Source of the DNA: Mycobacterium sp. IDR2000157661 | GTDB lineage: Bacteria; Actinomycetota; Actinomycetes; Mycobacteriales; Mycobacteriaceae | Reading direction: 5' to 3' | Assembly (NCBI RefSeq): GCF_022317005.1 | Contig: NZ_CP081006.1 | Location: forward strand, 3,100,001 to 3,164,000 | Length of the DNA stretch: 64,000 nt | Shown here: positions 1-8,119 of the stretch, one piece after another | Position numbering within the stretch: the first letter of the stretch is position 1 | How the letters are laid out: each line of letters starts with the position of its first letter | Program-made: the position numbers and the translations under genes | Notes under the pieces: model-generated | What the model saw: only the letters and a program-made list of their open reading frames with translations | Told to the model about the DNA's origin: nothing | Databases searched by the model: none

Positions 1-381
1 GTAGTTCAGCAGCGGATCCTGAAACCACAGCAGGCCGCAGGACACGAACAGCATGCCGTCGAGGGTGATTCGCCGCTCCCGACGCCACGGCCGAATGAGG
101 AACCACCAGATGGCAATTGGCAGGCCGACCACGATCACGGCAGTCCAGGTGAACAGGATCGCCTTCATGAACGTCGGTGGGTCGGTCGGTCCGGCCGGCA
201 CCCGCTCGAAGTTGGGTCCGGTGATCCAGCGGATCCACACGTACAGCTGGAAGGCCAGAATCACACCGCCGACGGCGGCCCAGATTTTCACCGCGGGGAT
301 CTTCGACTGCGGTTGCGTGCCGAGCGATGCCTCGCTGAGCGATTCGGTGAGAACGGGCTTTTTTTGCGACAGATCGCTCAC
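1..381 (-). CDS. AveC-like (spirocyclase family) membrane protein, N-terminal part
   Basis: This reading frame starts with GTG at 381 and runs 127 codons out of the left window edge without a stop, so only the N-terminal third is visible. It is a close paralog of the complete gene at 1117-2283: both begin MSDLS, share the WRRERRITLDGML stretch and reach the QDPLLNY motif at the same spacing. Two hydrophobic segments (about residues 31-52 and 70-95) indicate an integral membrane protein. AveC in Streptomyces acts on the spiroketal of avermectin; the mycobacterial homologs have no established substrate. It is divergent from the TetR gene at 513 and shares its promoter region. Confidence 0.8.
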   Translation of the reverse strand, partial: MSDLSQKKPVLTESLSEASLGTQPQSKIPAVKIWAAVGGVILAFQLYVWIRWITGPNFERVPAGPTDPPTFMKAILFTWTAVIVVGLPIAIWWFLIRPWRRERRITLDGMLFVSCGLLWFQDPLLNY

Positions 382-456
382 GACACTCTCTCCTCTGCAC
401 TTGTCGATCGCACGGATCTCACGGCCCCCTCCCGAAGTAGCCGATGCGTCGAAAAT

Positions 457-470
457 ATACCAGTGAGTAT
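457..470. promoter_or_regulatory. Inverted repeat ATAC-cagtga-GTAT between aveC-like gene and tetR (copy 1)
   Basis: The 14 bases ATACCAGTGAGTAT lie between the divergent AveC-like gene (start 381) and TetR gene (start 513). The same element, extended to GATACcagtgaGTATC, is found at 2316-2331 between the paralogous pair. Conservation in two paralogous divergent promoters makes it the best candidate operator for the adjacent TetR proteins. Confidence 0.55.
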
Positions 471-495
471 CTCAATGACCAATAGTTCAATAATC

Positions 496-513
496 TGTGG
501 CAAAATTGCCACA
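496..513 (+). repeat. Inverted repeat overlapping the tetR start codon
   Basis: TGTGGCAA and TTGCCACA are 8-base arms separated by AA, ending on the A of the ATG at 513. It could be a leader hairpin occluding initiation or a second regulator site. The paralogous promoter before 2376 keeps only the TGTGGCA half, so it is not a shared element. Confidence 0.3.
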
Positions 514-1115
514 TGGTCGAGCCGTGGACGCGGGAGCGCCGCCTCGAGCGCACGCGCTCGCTGCTGCTGGATGCCGCCGAACAGGTGTTCGCTGAAAAAG
601 GCTTCATTCCAGCGACGCTCGACGACATCGCTAAGGCTGCCGGCTACTCGAAAGGCGCGATCTACAAGTACTTCGCCACCAAGGAAGATCTGTTTCTGGC
701 GGCAAGCGACCGGTACTGGCGTCGATATTTCGACAACTTCGCGGAAATAATGTCGTCGTCGGACCACATCGGAGCGCGCGAGCTCGAGGAGATCGGCGAG
801 CGGTGGCGCCAGCTGAGTCGTGACCGTGGCGCCGAGCATGCAGCGCTGGGCCTGGAGTTCAACCTCTACCTGCTGCGCAACCCGGAGGCACGGGAACGCG
901 TGGCCGCCAAGCGATCTGAGGTTGTCGACCAGCTCACCCGCTACATCGTCGAGGGCATCGAGAGTCTGGGCGCGACCCTGTTGATCCCTGCGACGACGTT
1001 CGCCCACATCATCATCGCCACAACTGACGCCGTCGAGTTGGGCAGCCACTTGGACGAGATCGATCTTTACCAGCCGATCGTCGAAATGTACGTGTCGGCC
1101 GTCAAGATGCCCTGA
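513..1115 (+). CDS. TetR family transcriptional regulator (copy 1)
   Basis: A 200-residue protein of typical TetR length. The N-terminal helix-turn-helix spans about residues 10-57 with the family pattern DDIAKAAGYSKGAIYKYF followed by KEDLFLA; the rest is the ligand-binding helical domain. It is roughly three-quarters identical by eye to the regulator at 2376-2978 and both are divergent from AveC-like genes. It probably represses itself and the neighbouring AveC-like gene through the ATAC-N6-GTAT element. It converges on the next gene, whose stop lies one base away (1117). No strong Shine-Dalgarno is seen; the ATG fits the MxExWTRERRLE start conserved in the paralog. Confidence 0.9.
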   Translation: MVEPWTRERRLERTRSLLLDAAEQVFAEKGFIPATLDDIAKAAGYSKGAIYKYFATKEDLFLAASDRYWRRYFDNFAEIMSSSDHIGARELEEIGERWRQLSRDRGAEHAALGLEFNLYLLRNPEARERVAAKRSEVVDQLTRYIVEGIESLGATLLIPATTFAHIIIATTDAVELGSHLDEIDLYQPIVEMYVSAVKMP

Positions 1116-1116
1116 T

Positions 1117-2283
1117 TCACTTGCCCGTTTCGATCGGAACTGTCGTCGGCATCTCGACGCCCTCCGGTAGGACGAGTTCACCGTCGGTGTTGATGTGGCC
1201 GGACCATCTGCTCGGCAGCGGCAGGCTGGGGTCGGGGCAGGGAATGTCTGTTCCGTCTCCACATATGCCGCCGTTGAAGTACGAGCGCTTCAGATGGTCC
1301 TCGGGCCAGGGGTCGGAGTGCATGGCGAACCACTGCACGGGAAGGTTGTAAAGGAAGCCGAAGCATGCGCTCACCGCGGCGAAGATCGCCAGGAACCGGA
1401 CGAACTGCTGCTTGACAAACCCGCCGCGGACTCGGTCCAGTCCGCGCTCGGCGATCGTGCGGCCGCGATCGTCGGTGAAGAAGCGCAGACAGCAAAGGGC
1501 CGTCTGGACGCCGCCCCACATGATCCCTTCGTAAACCGGCCATTGGTAATAGGTGCCGGCATTGAAGGACACCTCCCGAATGGCACCGGGATACGTGTAG
1601 AGCCCGGCAGGCAGCAGGACGAGGGCTTCCATCACAAAGTCGAAGACGAAAGAGATTGCGAATGTCGCCAGGATCAACCGCAAGTTGGTGATATTGGGCC
1701 ATCGCGACTTGATCTTTCGCATCACCCAGCAGCCGACGATCGTGATCAGCAGGACTCCGTACGCGTATCCCACCGTGTTCGTCAGCAGTGGTTCGGACAC
1801 CATGCGGCCGGGTTCGTCGGGTGAAAACCAGCCGGGAATGTGCGGTGTCCAGGCGCCCCGGTTCCAAAGCCAGGTGTTGTAGGTACACCACGTATTGTAG
1901 TAGTTCAGCAACGGGTCCTGGAAGAACATCAGGCCCATCGACAGCACCAGCATGCCGTCCAACGTGATTCGCCGTTCGCGCCGCCAGGGCCTGATGAAGA
2001 AGTAGTAGATGGCGAAGGGCAGGCCGACCCAAAGCACCACTGCGTTCGCGATGAGTGGGATCTTCATGTGCAACGGCACCGGGGTCGGCCCGGCGGGCAC
2101 TTGCTCGAAGTACGGCCCGGTGACCCATTTGGTCCACACATATAGCTGCAGCAGCAGGATCGCGCCGCCGAAGAACGCCCAGATCTTGACCGGCGCGCCC
2201 TTGCGTTGCTCTTGGCTACCGAGTGCCGCCGTCGCACCGATGGACTCGGTGACCACAGGTTTCTTGTCCGACAGATCGCTCAC
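1117..2283 (-). CDS. AveC-like (spirocyclase family) membrane protein
   Basis: A 388-residue integral membrane protein, start GTG at 2283. Hydrophobic segments lie near residues 34-52, 75-98, 110-125, 172-192, 200-225 and 297-318, with a soluble C-terminal tail rich in Pro/Asp. The composition and length fit the AveC-like family annotated widely in mycobacteria; AveC itself takes part in spiroketal formation, but the function here is unknown. The conserved QDPLLNYYNTW motif follows the third segment. It is divergent from the TetR gene at 2376 and duplicates the pair at 1-1115. A role in transforming or handling a lipidic ring substrate is an inference from the surrounding catabolic genes. Confidence 0.8.
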   Translation of the reverse strand: MSDLSDKKPVVTESIGATAALGSQEQRKGAPVKIWAFFGGAILLLQLYVWTKWVTGPYFEQVPAGPTPVPLHMKIPLIANAVVLWVGLPFAIYYFFIRPWRRERRITLDGMLVLSMGLMFFQDPLLNYYNTWCTYNTWLWNRGAWTPHIPGWFSPDEPGRMVSEPLLTNTVGYAYGVLLITIVGCWVMRKIKSRWPNITNLRLILATFAISFVFDFVMEALVLLPAGLYTYPGAIREVSFNAGTYYQWPVYEGIMWGGVQTALCCLRFFTDDRGRTIAERGLDRVRGGFVKQQFVRFLAIFAAVSACFGFLYNLPVQWFAMHSDPWPEDHLKRSYFNGGICGDGTDIPCPDPSLPLPSRWSGHINTDGELVLPEGVEMPTTVPIETGK

Positions 2284-2315
2284 GACGCCTCCTCGGGGTC
2301 TGCGTTCGACGAAAA

Positions 2316-2331
2316 GATACCAGTGAGTATC
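2316..2331. promoter_or_regulatory. Inverted repeat GATAC-cagtga-GTATC between aveC-like gene and tetR (copy 2)
   Basis: GATACCAGTGAGTATC has perfect 5-base arms and lies in the 92-base divergent gap between the genes starting at 2283 and 2376. Its core and spacer are identical to the element at 457-470, while much of the flanking promoter has diverged, which is expected of a functional operator. Confidence 0.6.
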
Positions 2332-2375
2332 TCGGTAGCCAATAAGATTCTCAGATTCTGTGGCAGACTTTTTCC

Positions 2376-2978
2376 ATGGCTGAGCGTTGGACGCGCGAAC
2401 GGCGCCTCGAGCACACGCGTTCGCTGCTCCTCGACGCCGCGGAAGACGTCTTCGCCGAAAAAGGTTTCACGGCAGCGGCTCTCGATGACATCGCCCATGC
2501 CGCCGGCTATACGAAAGGCGCCATCTACAAGCACTTCGCCACCAAGGAAGATCTCTTCCTGGCGGTGAGCGACCGGTACTGGCGGCGCTACTTCGACAAT
2601 TTCGCGGACGTGATGGCGTCGTCGGAGCACATCGGGTCGCGCGAACTGGACGATATCGCCGCACGGTGGCGCCAACTGAGCCGCGACCGCGGGGCCGAAC
2701 ACGCCGCGTTGGGTCACGAGTTCACCCTGTACCTGGTCCGCAACCCGGCCGTGCGGGAGCGGGTGGCCCAGAAGAGGTCAGAGGTCGTCGAGGCGCTCGC
2801 CACCTTCATCGTCGAGGGCATCGACAGGCTCGGGGGGACGCTGCTGATCCCGCCACTGACCTTCGCTCAGGTGCTCGTCACCACCAGCGACTCCGTCGTG
2901 CTGGGCAGCGAACTCGACGACGTCGACCTCTACCGGCCGGTCGTCGAGATGTACGTGTCGGCGATCAAGTTCCCGTAG
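2376..2978 (+). CDS. TetR family transcriptional regulator (copy 2)
   Basis: A 200-residue TetR protein paralogous to 513-1115 along its full length, including the DNA-binding motif DDIAHAAGYTKGAIYKHF and the C-terminal DLYRPVVEMYVSAIKFP tail. Because recognition helices of the two copies are nearly the same, they probably bind the same operator; the differences are concentrated in the ligand-binding half (for example around residues 120-175), suggesting different inducers or redundant control. Its 3' end overlaps by 14 bases the convergent membrane-protein ORF ending at 2965. Confidence 0.9.
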   Translation: MAERWTRERRLEHTRSLLLDAAEDVFAEKGFTAAALDDIAHAAGYTKGAIYKHFATKEDLFLAVSDRYWRRYFDNFADVMASSEHIGSRELDDIAARWRQLSRDRGAEHAALGHEFTLYLVRNPAVRERVAQKRSEVVEALATFIVEGIDRLGGTLLIPPLTFAQVLVTTSDSVVLGSELDDVDLYRPVVEMYVSAIKFP

Positions 2979-3417
2979 AGATACCGGCGCGCCGCGTCAG
3001 ATAGTCGATCTGCAGGTGGATCGAATAGAGGACCAGCGGGGGCAGCACCATGAACGGGATGTTCTCGGCGATGAACTTGAAACCGAGGCCGAAGGCGCCC
3101 TGACCGATGTTCTCGAAGCCGGCGCCGACCTCGGCCAGGAAGTAGACGGCGGTGCTGCTCATCAACACAGCGCAGCCCGCGAAAGCGCCCCACAGACAAC
3201 GGATTCGCGATTCGGCGGGCAGGTCGACCTTGATGAGCCGGGTCCACATGACGAAGACGAAGACGCCGGTGGTCACGCCGACCACCTCCAGCGCGAAGAT
3301 CCACGGGTTGCCGCTCACATACCGGGTGTCGGCGAGCGCGTACTGCCACCACAACCACTTCCAGCCGGGATCCGTCGTGGGTGTCCACCAGCCGAGTGGG
3401 TGGCCGATCAGGAACAT
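2965..3417 (-). CDS. EXPERA / emopamil-binding-like membrane protein, C-terminal part
   Basis: A 150-residue hydrophobic protein with about four membrane segments. Near residues 24-45 it has W-Q-Y-A-x-A-D-T-R-Y followed by an E nine residues on, which resembles the (E/Q)Y..(G/A)D.RY...E signature of the EXPERA family (emopamil-binding protein, a sterol delta8-delta7 isomerase, and relatives). The ATG overlaps the stop of the upstream ORF (TGATG, shared A at 3417), and the upstream ORF supplies further membrane segments, so together they match the 220-240 residues of one EXPERA protein. A steroid-isomerase-like role is an inference. The assignment rests on motif resemblance only. Confidence 0.5.
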   Translation of the reverse strand: MFLIGHPLGWWTPTTDPGWKWLWWQYALADTRYVSGNPWIFALEVVGVTTGVFVFVMWTRLIKVDLPAESRIRCLWGAFAGCAVLMSSTAVYFLAEVGAGFENIGQGAFGLGFKFIAENIPFMVLPPLVLYSIHLQIDYLTRRAGISTGT

Positions 3418-3623
3418 CAGCTCGTGAACGGAACCAGCAGCACCGGGATACCGAAGAGCAGGTTGGCGATGACATCGGAGGTGAAATCGGGCGAAATGAA
3501 TCCGAACTCGACGCCGAACGTCCTACCGAGGAACACGATGCCGGTGAGCAGACCGACTCCGAGATAGATCCGGCCCCGGTGCGGCGCGACGGGTCGCGCG
3601 AAGTTCGGTTCGTGGGTCCGCAA
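3417..3623 (-). CDS. Small membrane protein, probable N-terminal half of the EXPERA-like protein
   Basis: About 68 codons ending in TGA that overlaps the ATG of the next ORF. It has two hydrophobic stretches (GVGLLTGIVFLG and NLLFGIPVLLVPF). The start is uncertain: TTG at 3623 follows the aldehyde dehydrogenase stop (3637), while the frame is open back to a TTG at 3686 inside that gene. No clear ribosome-binding site precedes either. Either two coupled subunits or one protein split by a frameshift; base-level resequencing or homolog lengths would decide. Confidence 0.4.
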   Translation of the reverse strand: MRTHEPNFARPVAPHRGRIYLGVGLLTGIVFLGRTFGVEFGFISPDFTSDVIANLLFGIPVLLVPFTS

Positions 3624-3636
3624 TGTCGTTACGATG

Positions 3637-5118
3637 TCACGCCCCCTTGCCCGCTGCGGCGCTAGCCGGATCTTGCCGCGCCGCAACCGAAATCGATTTG
3701 GTTTGGGTGTAGCCGTCGATACCCTCGCGGCCGAGTTCGCGTCCGTATCCGCTGCCCTTCACCCCGCCGAAGGGTGCGAACGGGTCCATCGTGTAGCCCT
3801 GGTTGACACCGAACGTGCCGGTCCGGATGCGCGCCGCGACGCCCAGACCGCGGTCGGTGTCCTCGGTGAACACCGACCCGGCGAGGCCGTAGTCGGAGTC
3901 GTTGGCGACCGCCACCGCTTCTTCCTCGTCGTGGTAGGGGATGACGGTGAGCACGGGACCGAAGATCTCCTCGCGCGCGATGCGCATCGCATTCGTGGCA
4001 TCGGCGAACAGAGTGGGACGGACGTACCACCCCTTGTCCAGGCCGTCGGGCATCGCCGTGCCGCCGGTGACCAATTGGGCGCCCTCGGCGCGGCCGGCTT
4101 CGATGTACCCCCGCACCCGTTCCTGCTGACGCTTTGCGACCAGTGGGCCGACCTGGGTGGCGGCCTCCGTCGGGTCGCCGACGACCAGCGACGTCATCTC
4201 GGCGGCCAAGGCGTCGGTGAACTCGTCGGCCCGGCCGGCGGGCACCAGGATCCGGGTGAGCGCGTTGCAGATCTGACCGCTGTTGCTCAGGCTGGCCGAC
4301 CGGACGCCCGCCGCGACGGCGGCGGGGTCGGCATCGTCGAGCACGATGGCCGCGGACTTGCCGCCGAGTTCCAGGCTGACGCGCTTGAGATCGGCGGCGC
4401 ACGCCGCGGCGACGGCCTTGCCCGCCGCCGTCGAACCGGTGAACGAAACCTTGTCCACCAGGGCGTGTTTGACCAGGTGCTCGCCGACCGATCCGTCGCC
4501 CGGCAGCACGCTGACCACGCCGGGCGGTAGGTCGGCTGCGGCAATCATCTCGGCGAGCAGCAGCGCGTTGAGCGGAGATTCAGGTGCCGGTTTGAGCACC
4601 ACGGTGCACCCTGCGAGCAACGCAGGGATCAGCTTGGTGACGATGAGGAACTGCGGCATGTTCCACGGCACGATCGCGGCGACGACGCCGACCGGCTCGC
4701 GGCGGATGTGCACGTCTGCCCCGTACATCCCGGGCCGGGCTTCAGACCACGGATAGGACTCGGCCAGATTGCAGAACGCGGTCATCATCATCGCCGGCAG
4801 TCCGACCTGCGCGCGTTGCGCGAAGCTGATCGGCGCACCGATCTCGGACGTGATGGTCTCGGCCATCTCGGCACGACGCTCACCGTAGGTTTCGGCCAGC
4901 CGCCGGAGGACCGCGATGCGCTCGGCCGGCTCGAGCCGGGGCCACGGTCCGGAGTCAAACGCTTCGCGCGCCGCTGCCACCGCCGCGTCGACATCCTGCG
5001 GACCGGCGGCCGCGACCTGGGCCACCGGTTCCTCGGTGTGCGGCGAGACGACGCCGATGCGCCGGCCGGTGCTCGGCGCCGACCACCTGCCACCGATGAA
5101 GAGTTCATCCGGACGCAC
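3637..5118 (-). CDS. Aldehyde dehydrogenase, NAD(P)-dependent
   Basis: A 493-residue member of the ALDH superfamily, of usual length. The general-base Glu lies in LELGGKSAAIVLDD (about residue 252) and the nucleophilic Cys in NSGQICNAL (about residue 285); IVPWNMP and the C-terminal GGVKGSGYGRE are family signatures. It oxidises an aldehyde to the acid. GTG at 5118 is preceded by AAGGGAG. It faces the Rieske operon starting at 5246 across a short promoter region that holds a putative operator, and it leads a minus-strand unit with the two small membrane ORFs. Confidence 0.92.
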   Translation of the reverse strand: MRPDELFIGGRWSAPSTGRRIGVVSPHTEEPVAQVAAAGPQDVDAAVAAAREAFDSGPWPRLEPAERIAVLRRLAETYGERRAEMAETITSEIGAPISFAQRAQVGLPAMMMTAFCNLAESYPWSEARPGMYGADVHIRREPVGVVAAIVPWNMPQFLIVTKLIPALLAGCTVVLKPAPESPLNALLLAEMIAAADLPPGVVSVLPGDGSVGEHLVKHALVDKVSFTGSTAAGKAVAAACAADLKRVSLELGGKSAAIVLDDADPAAVAAGVRSASLSNSGQICNALTRILVPAGRADEFTDALAAEMTSLVVGDPTEAATQVGPLVAKRQQERVRGYIEAGRAEGAQLVTGGTAMPDGLDKGWYVRPTLFADATNAMRIAREEIFGPVLTVIPYHDEEEAVAVANDSDYGLAGSVFTEDTDRGLGVAARIRTGTFGVNQGYTMDPFAPFGGVKGSGYGRELGREGIDGYTQTKSISVAARQDPASAAAGKGA

Positions 5119-5155
5119 CTGTTCGACTCCCTTCAGCGGCGGCTCACCCGAGCAA

Positions 5156-5174
5156 TATCAACTACTTGTGATTG
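5156..5174. promoter_or_regulatory. Putative operator, CAAGTAGTTG core (reverse strand), upstream of Rieske operon 1
   Basis: On the minus strand the 19 bases CAATCACAAGTAGTTGATA differ at one position from the plus-strand element at 9735-9753 in front of the second oxygenase operon. It lies between the divergent aldehyde dehydrogenase (5118) and Rieske oxygenase (5246). The MarR encoded at the end of this operon is the obvious candidate to bind it; the core also resembles the KstR2 pattern CAAGnnCTTG. Confidence 0.55.
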
Positions 5175-5245
5175 ATTGCCACAGCATATATCGTCGGTCT
5201 ATCAGGCTCCCGCGGAATGCCGAAAAGCAAAGACAGGAGAAGCCG

Positions 5246-6511
5246 ATGGCTCGCTTTCCCAAACCCCCCGAAGGCAGTTGGACAGAGCACTACCCTCAGC
5301 TGGGAACTGAGCCGGTCTCCTACGAGGACTCCATCAGCCCGGAGTTCTACGAGATCGAGCGCCAGGCCGTGTTCAAGCGGGCCTGGCTCAATGTCGGCCG
5401 TGCCGAACAGGTTCCGCGCAAGGGCAGCTATTTCACCAAAGAACTCAAGGTGGTCAACACCTCGATCATCGTCGTGCGCACCACGTCGGGCGAGATCAAG
5501 GCGTTCCACAACATCTGCCGCCACCGCGGCAACAAGCTGGTGTGGAACGACATGCCGCTGGAGGAGACCAGCGGCGTGTGCCGGCAGTTCACCTGCAAGT
5601 ACCACGCCTGGCGCTACGACCTGGACGGCAACCTGACGTTCGTCCAGCAGGAAGGTGAGTTCTTCGACCTTGACAAGAGTCGTTACGGCCTGGTGCCCGT
5701 GCACTGCGAGGTGTGGGAGGGCTTCATCTTCGTCAACTTCGCCAAGAAACCCGAGCAGTCGCTGCGCGAGTTCCTAGGCCCGATGATCACCAATCTCGAG
5801 GGCTATCCGTTCGACAAGATGACGTCGCGGTTCTACTACCGGTCCGAGGTCAAGGCGAACTGGAAGCTGTACATGGACGCGTTCCAGGAGTTCTACCACG
5901 CACCGGTACTGCACGCGAACCAGTCGCCGACGGCGTACTCCAAGGCCGCTGCGGAGGCGGGTTTCGAGGCGCCGCACTACCGCATCGAGGGCCCGCACCG
6001 GCTGGTCAGCACGTCGGGCGTCCGCGCCTGGGAGATGGCCGACGAGATGCGCAAGCCGATCGAGGACATCTGCCAAAGCGGGCTGTTCGGACCGTGGGAC
6101 ACGCCGGATCTGGGGGAGATGCCTCCCGGGCTCAATCCCGCCAAATGCGACCCCTGGGGCCTGGATTCGTTCCAGCTGTTCCCCAACTTCGTGATCCTGT
6201 TCTGGGGCCAGGGCTGGTACCTGACCTACCACTACTGGCCCACGTCTCACAACACCCACCTGTTCGAGGGCACGGTGTACTTCCCGCAACCGCGCACGCC
6301 CCGCGAGCGCATCGCTCAGGAACTCGCGGCGGTGTCGTTCAAGGAGTACGGCCTTCAGGATGCCAACACGCTCGAAGCGACGCAGAGCATGGTCGAGTCG
6401 CGCGTCATCGATGAATTCCTGCTCTGCGATCAGGAGGTGCTGATCCGTCACCTGCACAAGGAGACGGCGGCCTGGGTCGAGGACTACCAGCGCAAGACGG
6501 CGGGGGTGTGA
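5246..6511 (+). CDS. Rieske non-haem iron oxygenase, large subunit (copy 1)
   Basis: A 421-residue ring-hydroxylating oxygenase alpha-type subunit. The Rieske [2Fe-2S] ligands are C91, H93, C117 and H120 (CRHRGNKL ... FTCKYHAW). The mononuclear iron site shows DAFQEFYHAPVLH with H218 and H223. It activates O2 for hydroxylation of an organic substrate in the cytoplasm, taking electrons from a ferredoxin reductase, plausibly the KshB-like protein at 9765. The ATG at 5246 is chosen because AGGAGA precedes it by 5 bases and the paralog at 11576 starts at the same residue. The next gene follows after one base, and no NTF2-like beta subunit is present; the small partner protein occupies that position. 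Confidence 0.93.
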   Translation: MARFPKPPEGSWTEHYPQLGTEPVSYEDSISPEFYEIERQAVFKRAWLNVGRAEQVPRKGSYFTKELKVVNTSIIVVRTTSGEIKAFHNICRHRGNKLVWNDMPLEETSGVCRQFTCKYHAWRYDLDGNLTFVQQEGEFFDLDKSRYGLVPVHCEVWEGFIFVNFAKKPEQSLREFLGPMITNLEGYPFDKMTSRFYYRSEVKANWKLYMDAFQEFYHAPVLHANQSPTAYSKAAAEAGFEAPHYRIEGPHRLVSTSGVRAWEMADEMRKPIEDICQSGLFGPWDTPDLGEMPPGLNPAKCDPWGLDSFQLFPNFVILFWGQGWYLTYHYWPTSHNTHLFEGTVYFPQPRTPRERIAQELAAVSFKEYGLQDANTLEATQSMVESRVIDEFLLCDQEVLIRHLHKETAAWVEDYQRKTAGV

Positions 6512-6512
6512 C

Positions 6513-6863
6513 ATGGCCAGTAACGGAACGGCCACCGCCGCCAAGCTGCCGCCCGAATTCGCCGATCTTGAACGGTTTTCGGATTGGTGCCTGCCGACGG
6601 AGGCCGAGCGGTACGCCAAACGGTTGGCCAGCACGATGCAGGAGTTGCAGGCTTTCTACGACGCGGTGACCGCGCGCGCGGAGGAGGCCATCGCGTACTG
6701 CGACAAGTTCTCGCTCGACGACCTGCCGGAGGACGTGCTCAACCTGATGCATCTGCTCTATTCCATGATCCAGGCGTCGTTCCCGGTCGAGTGCTGGAAA
6801 CAACCGAAGGTTCCCGATTCCGGTGCCACGACGCTGGACTGTGTGTCCGAACCGGTGCCGTGA
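6513..6863 (+). CDS. Small conserved partner of Rieske oxygenase (copy 1), unknown function
   Basis: A 116-residue, probably all-helical soluble protein. It is homologous to the protein at 12850-13185, which likewise follows a Rieske large subunit. Conserved columns include WCL, TEAER, FYDA, EEAI-YCDKF-LDD-PED-LNL-HL-YSMI and a C-terminal VSxPVP. There is no signal peptide and no metal-binding Cys cluster beyond two conserved Cys (in WCL and YCDK). It does not resemble the 160-180 residue beta subunit of aromatic dioxygenases. Coupled spacing (1 base after the oxygenase, 4-base overlap with the next gene) implies stoichiometric co-expression. Function unknown; a small oxygenase subunit or chaperone is the likely idea. 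Confidence 0.8.
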   Translation: MASNGTATAAKLPPEFADLERFSDWCLPTEAERYAKRLASTMQELQAFYDAVTARAEEAIAYCDKFSLDDLPEDVLNLMHLLYSMIQASFPVECWKQPKVPDSGATTLDCVSEPVP

Positions 6864-8119
6864 CCGTTACGGTCCTGCGCGCCGCCCGCTGGGCGGATGT
6901 CGACTCACAGGAGGTGCGTTCGCCGGCGGTCGTCGTGGTCGAGGGCAACCGGATCACCGAGGTTAATCCGGCTGAGGCGCCGAGGGCTCCGGCCGCCGAC
7001 ATCGATCTGGGTGACGCCACGCTGTTACCCGGCCTGATGGACATGGAGCTCAACCTGCTCATCGGCGGGCCCGGCGGCCCGGAGGGGTTGCCCAGCCCGA
7101 TGCACGGTGTGCAGGACGATCCCGCATACCGCACCCTGCGCGGAGCGGTCAACGCCCGCACCACGCTGGAGGCCGGCTTCACCAGTGTGCGCAACCTCGG
7201 GCTGATGGTGAAGACGGGCGGCTATCTGCTCGACGTCGCCCTGATGCGCGCCATCGACCAGGGTTGGCACCTCGGCCCGCGGATCTATCCGGCCGGGCAC
7301 GCGGTGACACCCTATGGCGGGCACCTCGATCCGACCGTGTTCCAGCGGCTCGCGCCGGGCATCATGCCGCTGTCGGTGGCCGAGGGCATCGCCAACGGCG
7401 TCGACGACGTGCGGGCGTGCGTGCGTTACCAGGTTCGCCACGGCGCCAAGCTGATCAAGGTGTCGGCGTCCGGCGGCGTGATGTCGCACAGCACCGCTCC
7501 TGGCGCGCAGCAGTACTCCGATGACGAGTTCGCCGCGATCGCCGACGAGGCGCACCGCGCTGGGGTACGGGTAGCCGCACATGCGGTGGGAGACAGCGCT
7601 ATTCGCGCGTGTATCAAGGCCGGGATCGATTGCATCGAGCACGGCTTCCTCGCCAGCGACGACACGATCAAGTTGATGGCCGACACCGGGACCTTCCTGG
7701 TCTCCACCACTTACCTGACCCAGGCGATGGCCATCGACCGCATTGCGCCCGAGTTGCGCAAGAAGGCCGAGGAGGTGTTCCCCAGGGCGCAGGCCATGCT
7801 GCCCAAGGCGATCGCGGCGGGCGTGCGCATCGCGTGCGGCACCGATGCGCCAGCGATCCCGCACGGGCAGAACGCCAGGGAACTCTGTGCTCTGGTCGAG
7901 CGTGGCATGACGCCGATGCAGGCCATCCGCGCCGCCACGGTGACCAGCGCCGAGCTGATCGAGGCCGACGACGAACTGGGTCGTCTGGCGCCGGGATACC
8001 TCGCCGACATCGTCGCCGTCCCCGGTGATCCCTCAAAGGACATCGCCACGACGCTCGATGTGCGGTTCGTGATGAAGGACGGCCAGGTGTACCGACACGA
8101 CGGCGACGATCATGCCTGA
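6860..8119 (+). CDS. Amidohydrolase-superfamily protein lacking the HxH metal motif
   Basis: A 419-residue protein of the imidazolonepropionase/prolidase-like amidohydrolase family. GTG at 6860 overlaps the previous stop by 4 bases. The beta-alpha barrel keeps the Lys of KLIKVSASGG, the two His of AAHAVGDS and CIEHGF, and the Asp of GTDAP. The usual first-strand PGLIDMHxH is replaced by PGLMDMELNL, so E63 and N65 stand where two metal-binding His belong; the codons GAG and AAC are clear. It may bind one metal, use a different mechanism or be non-hydrolytic. It sits between the Rieske pair and the MarR gene, so it should act in the same pathway. Confidence 0.85.
   Translation: MTVTVLRAARWADVDSQEVRSPAVVVVEGNRITEVNPAEAPRAPAADIDLGDATLLPGLMDMELNLLIGGPGGPEGLPSPMHGVQDDPAYRTLRGAVNARTTLEAGFTSVRNLGLMVKTGGYLLDVALMRAIDQGWHLGPRIYPAGHAVTPYGGHLDPTVFQRLAPGIMPLSVAEGIANGVDDVRACVRYQVRHGAKLIKVSASGGVMSHSTAPGAQQYSDDEFAAIADEAHRAGVRVAAHAVGDSAIRACIKAGIDCIEHGFLASDDTIKLMADTGTFLVSTTYLTQAMAIDRIAPELRKKAEEVFPRAQAMLPKAIAAGVRIACGTDAPAIPHGQNARELCALVERGMTPMQAIRAATVTSAELIEADDELGRLAPGYLADIVAVPGDPSKDIATTLDVRFVMKDGQVYRHDGDDHA

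Noticed and set aside
378-1262. Minus-strand open frame of 294 codons over the first TetR gene
   Set aside because: Antisense to a well-supported TetR gene and without recognisable motifs.
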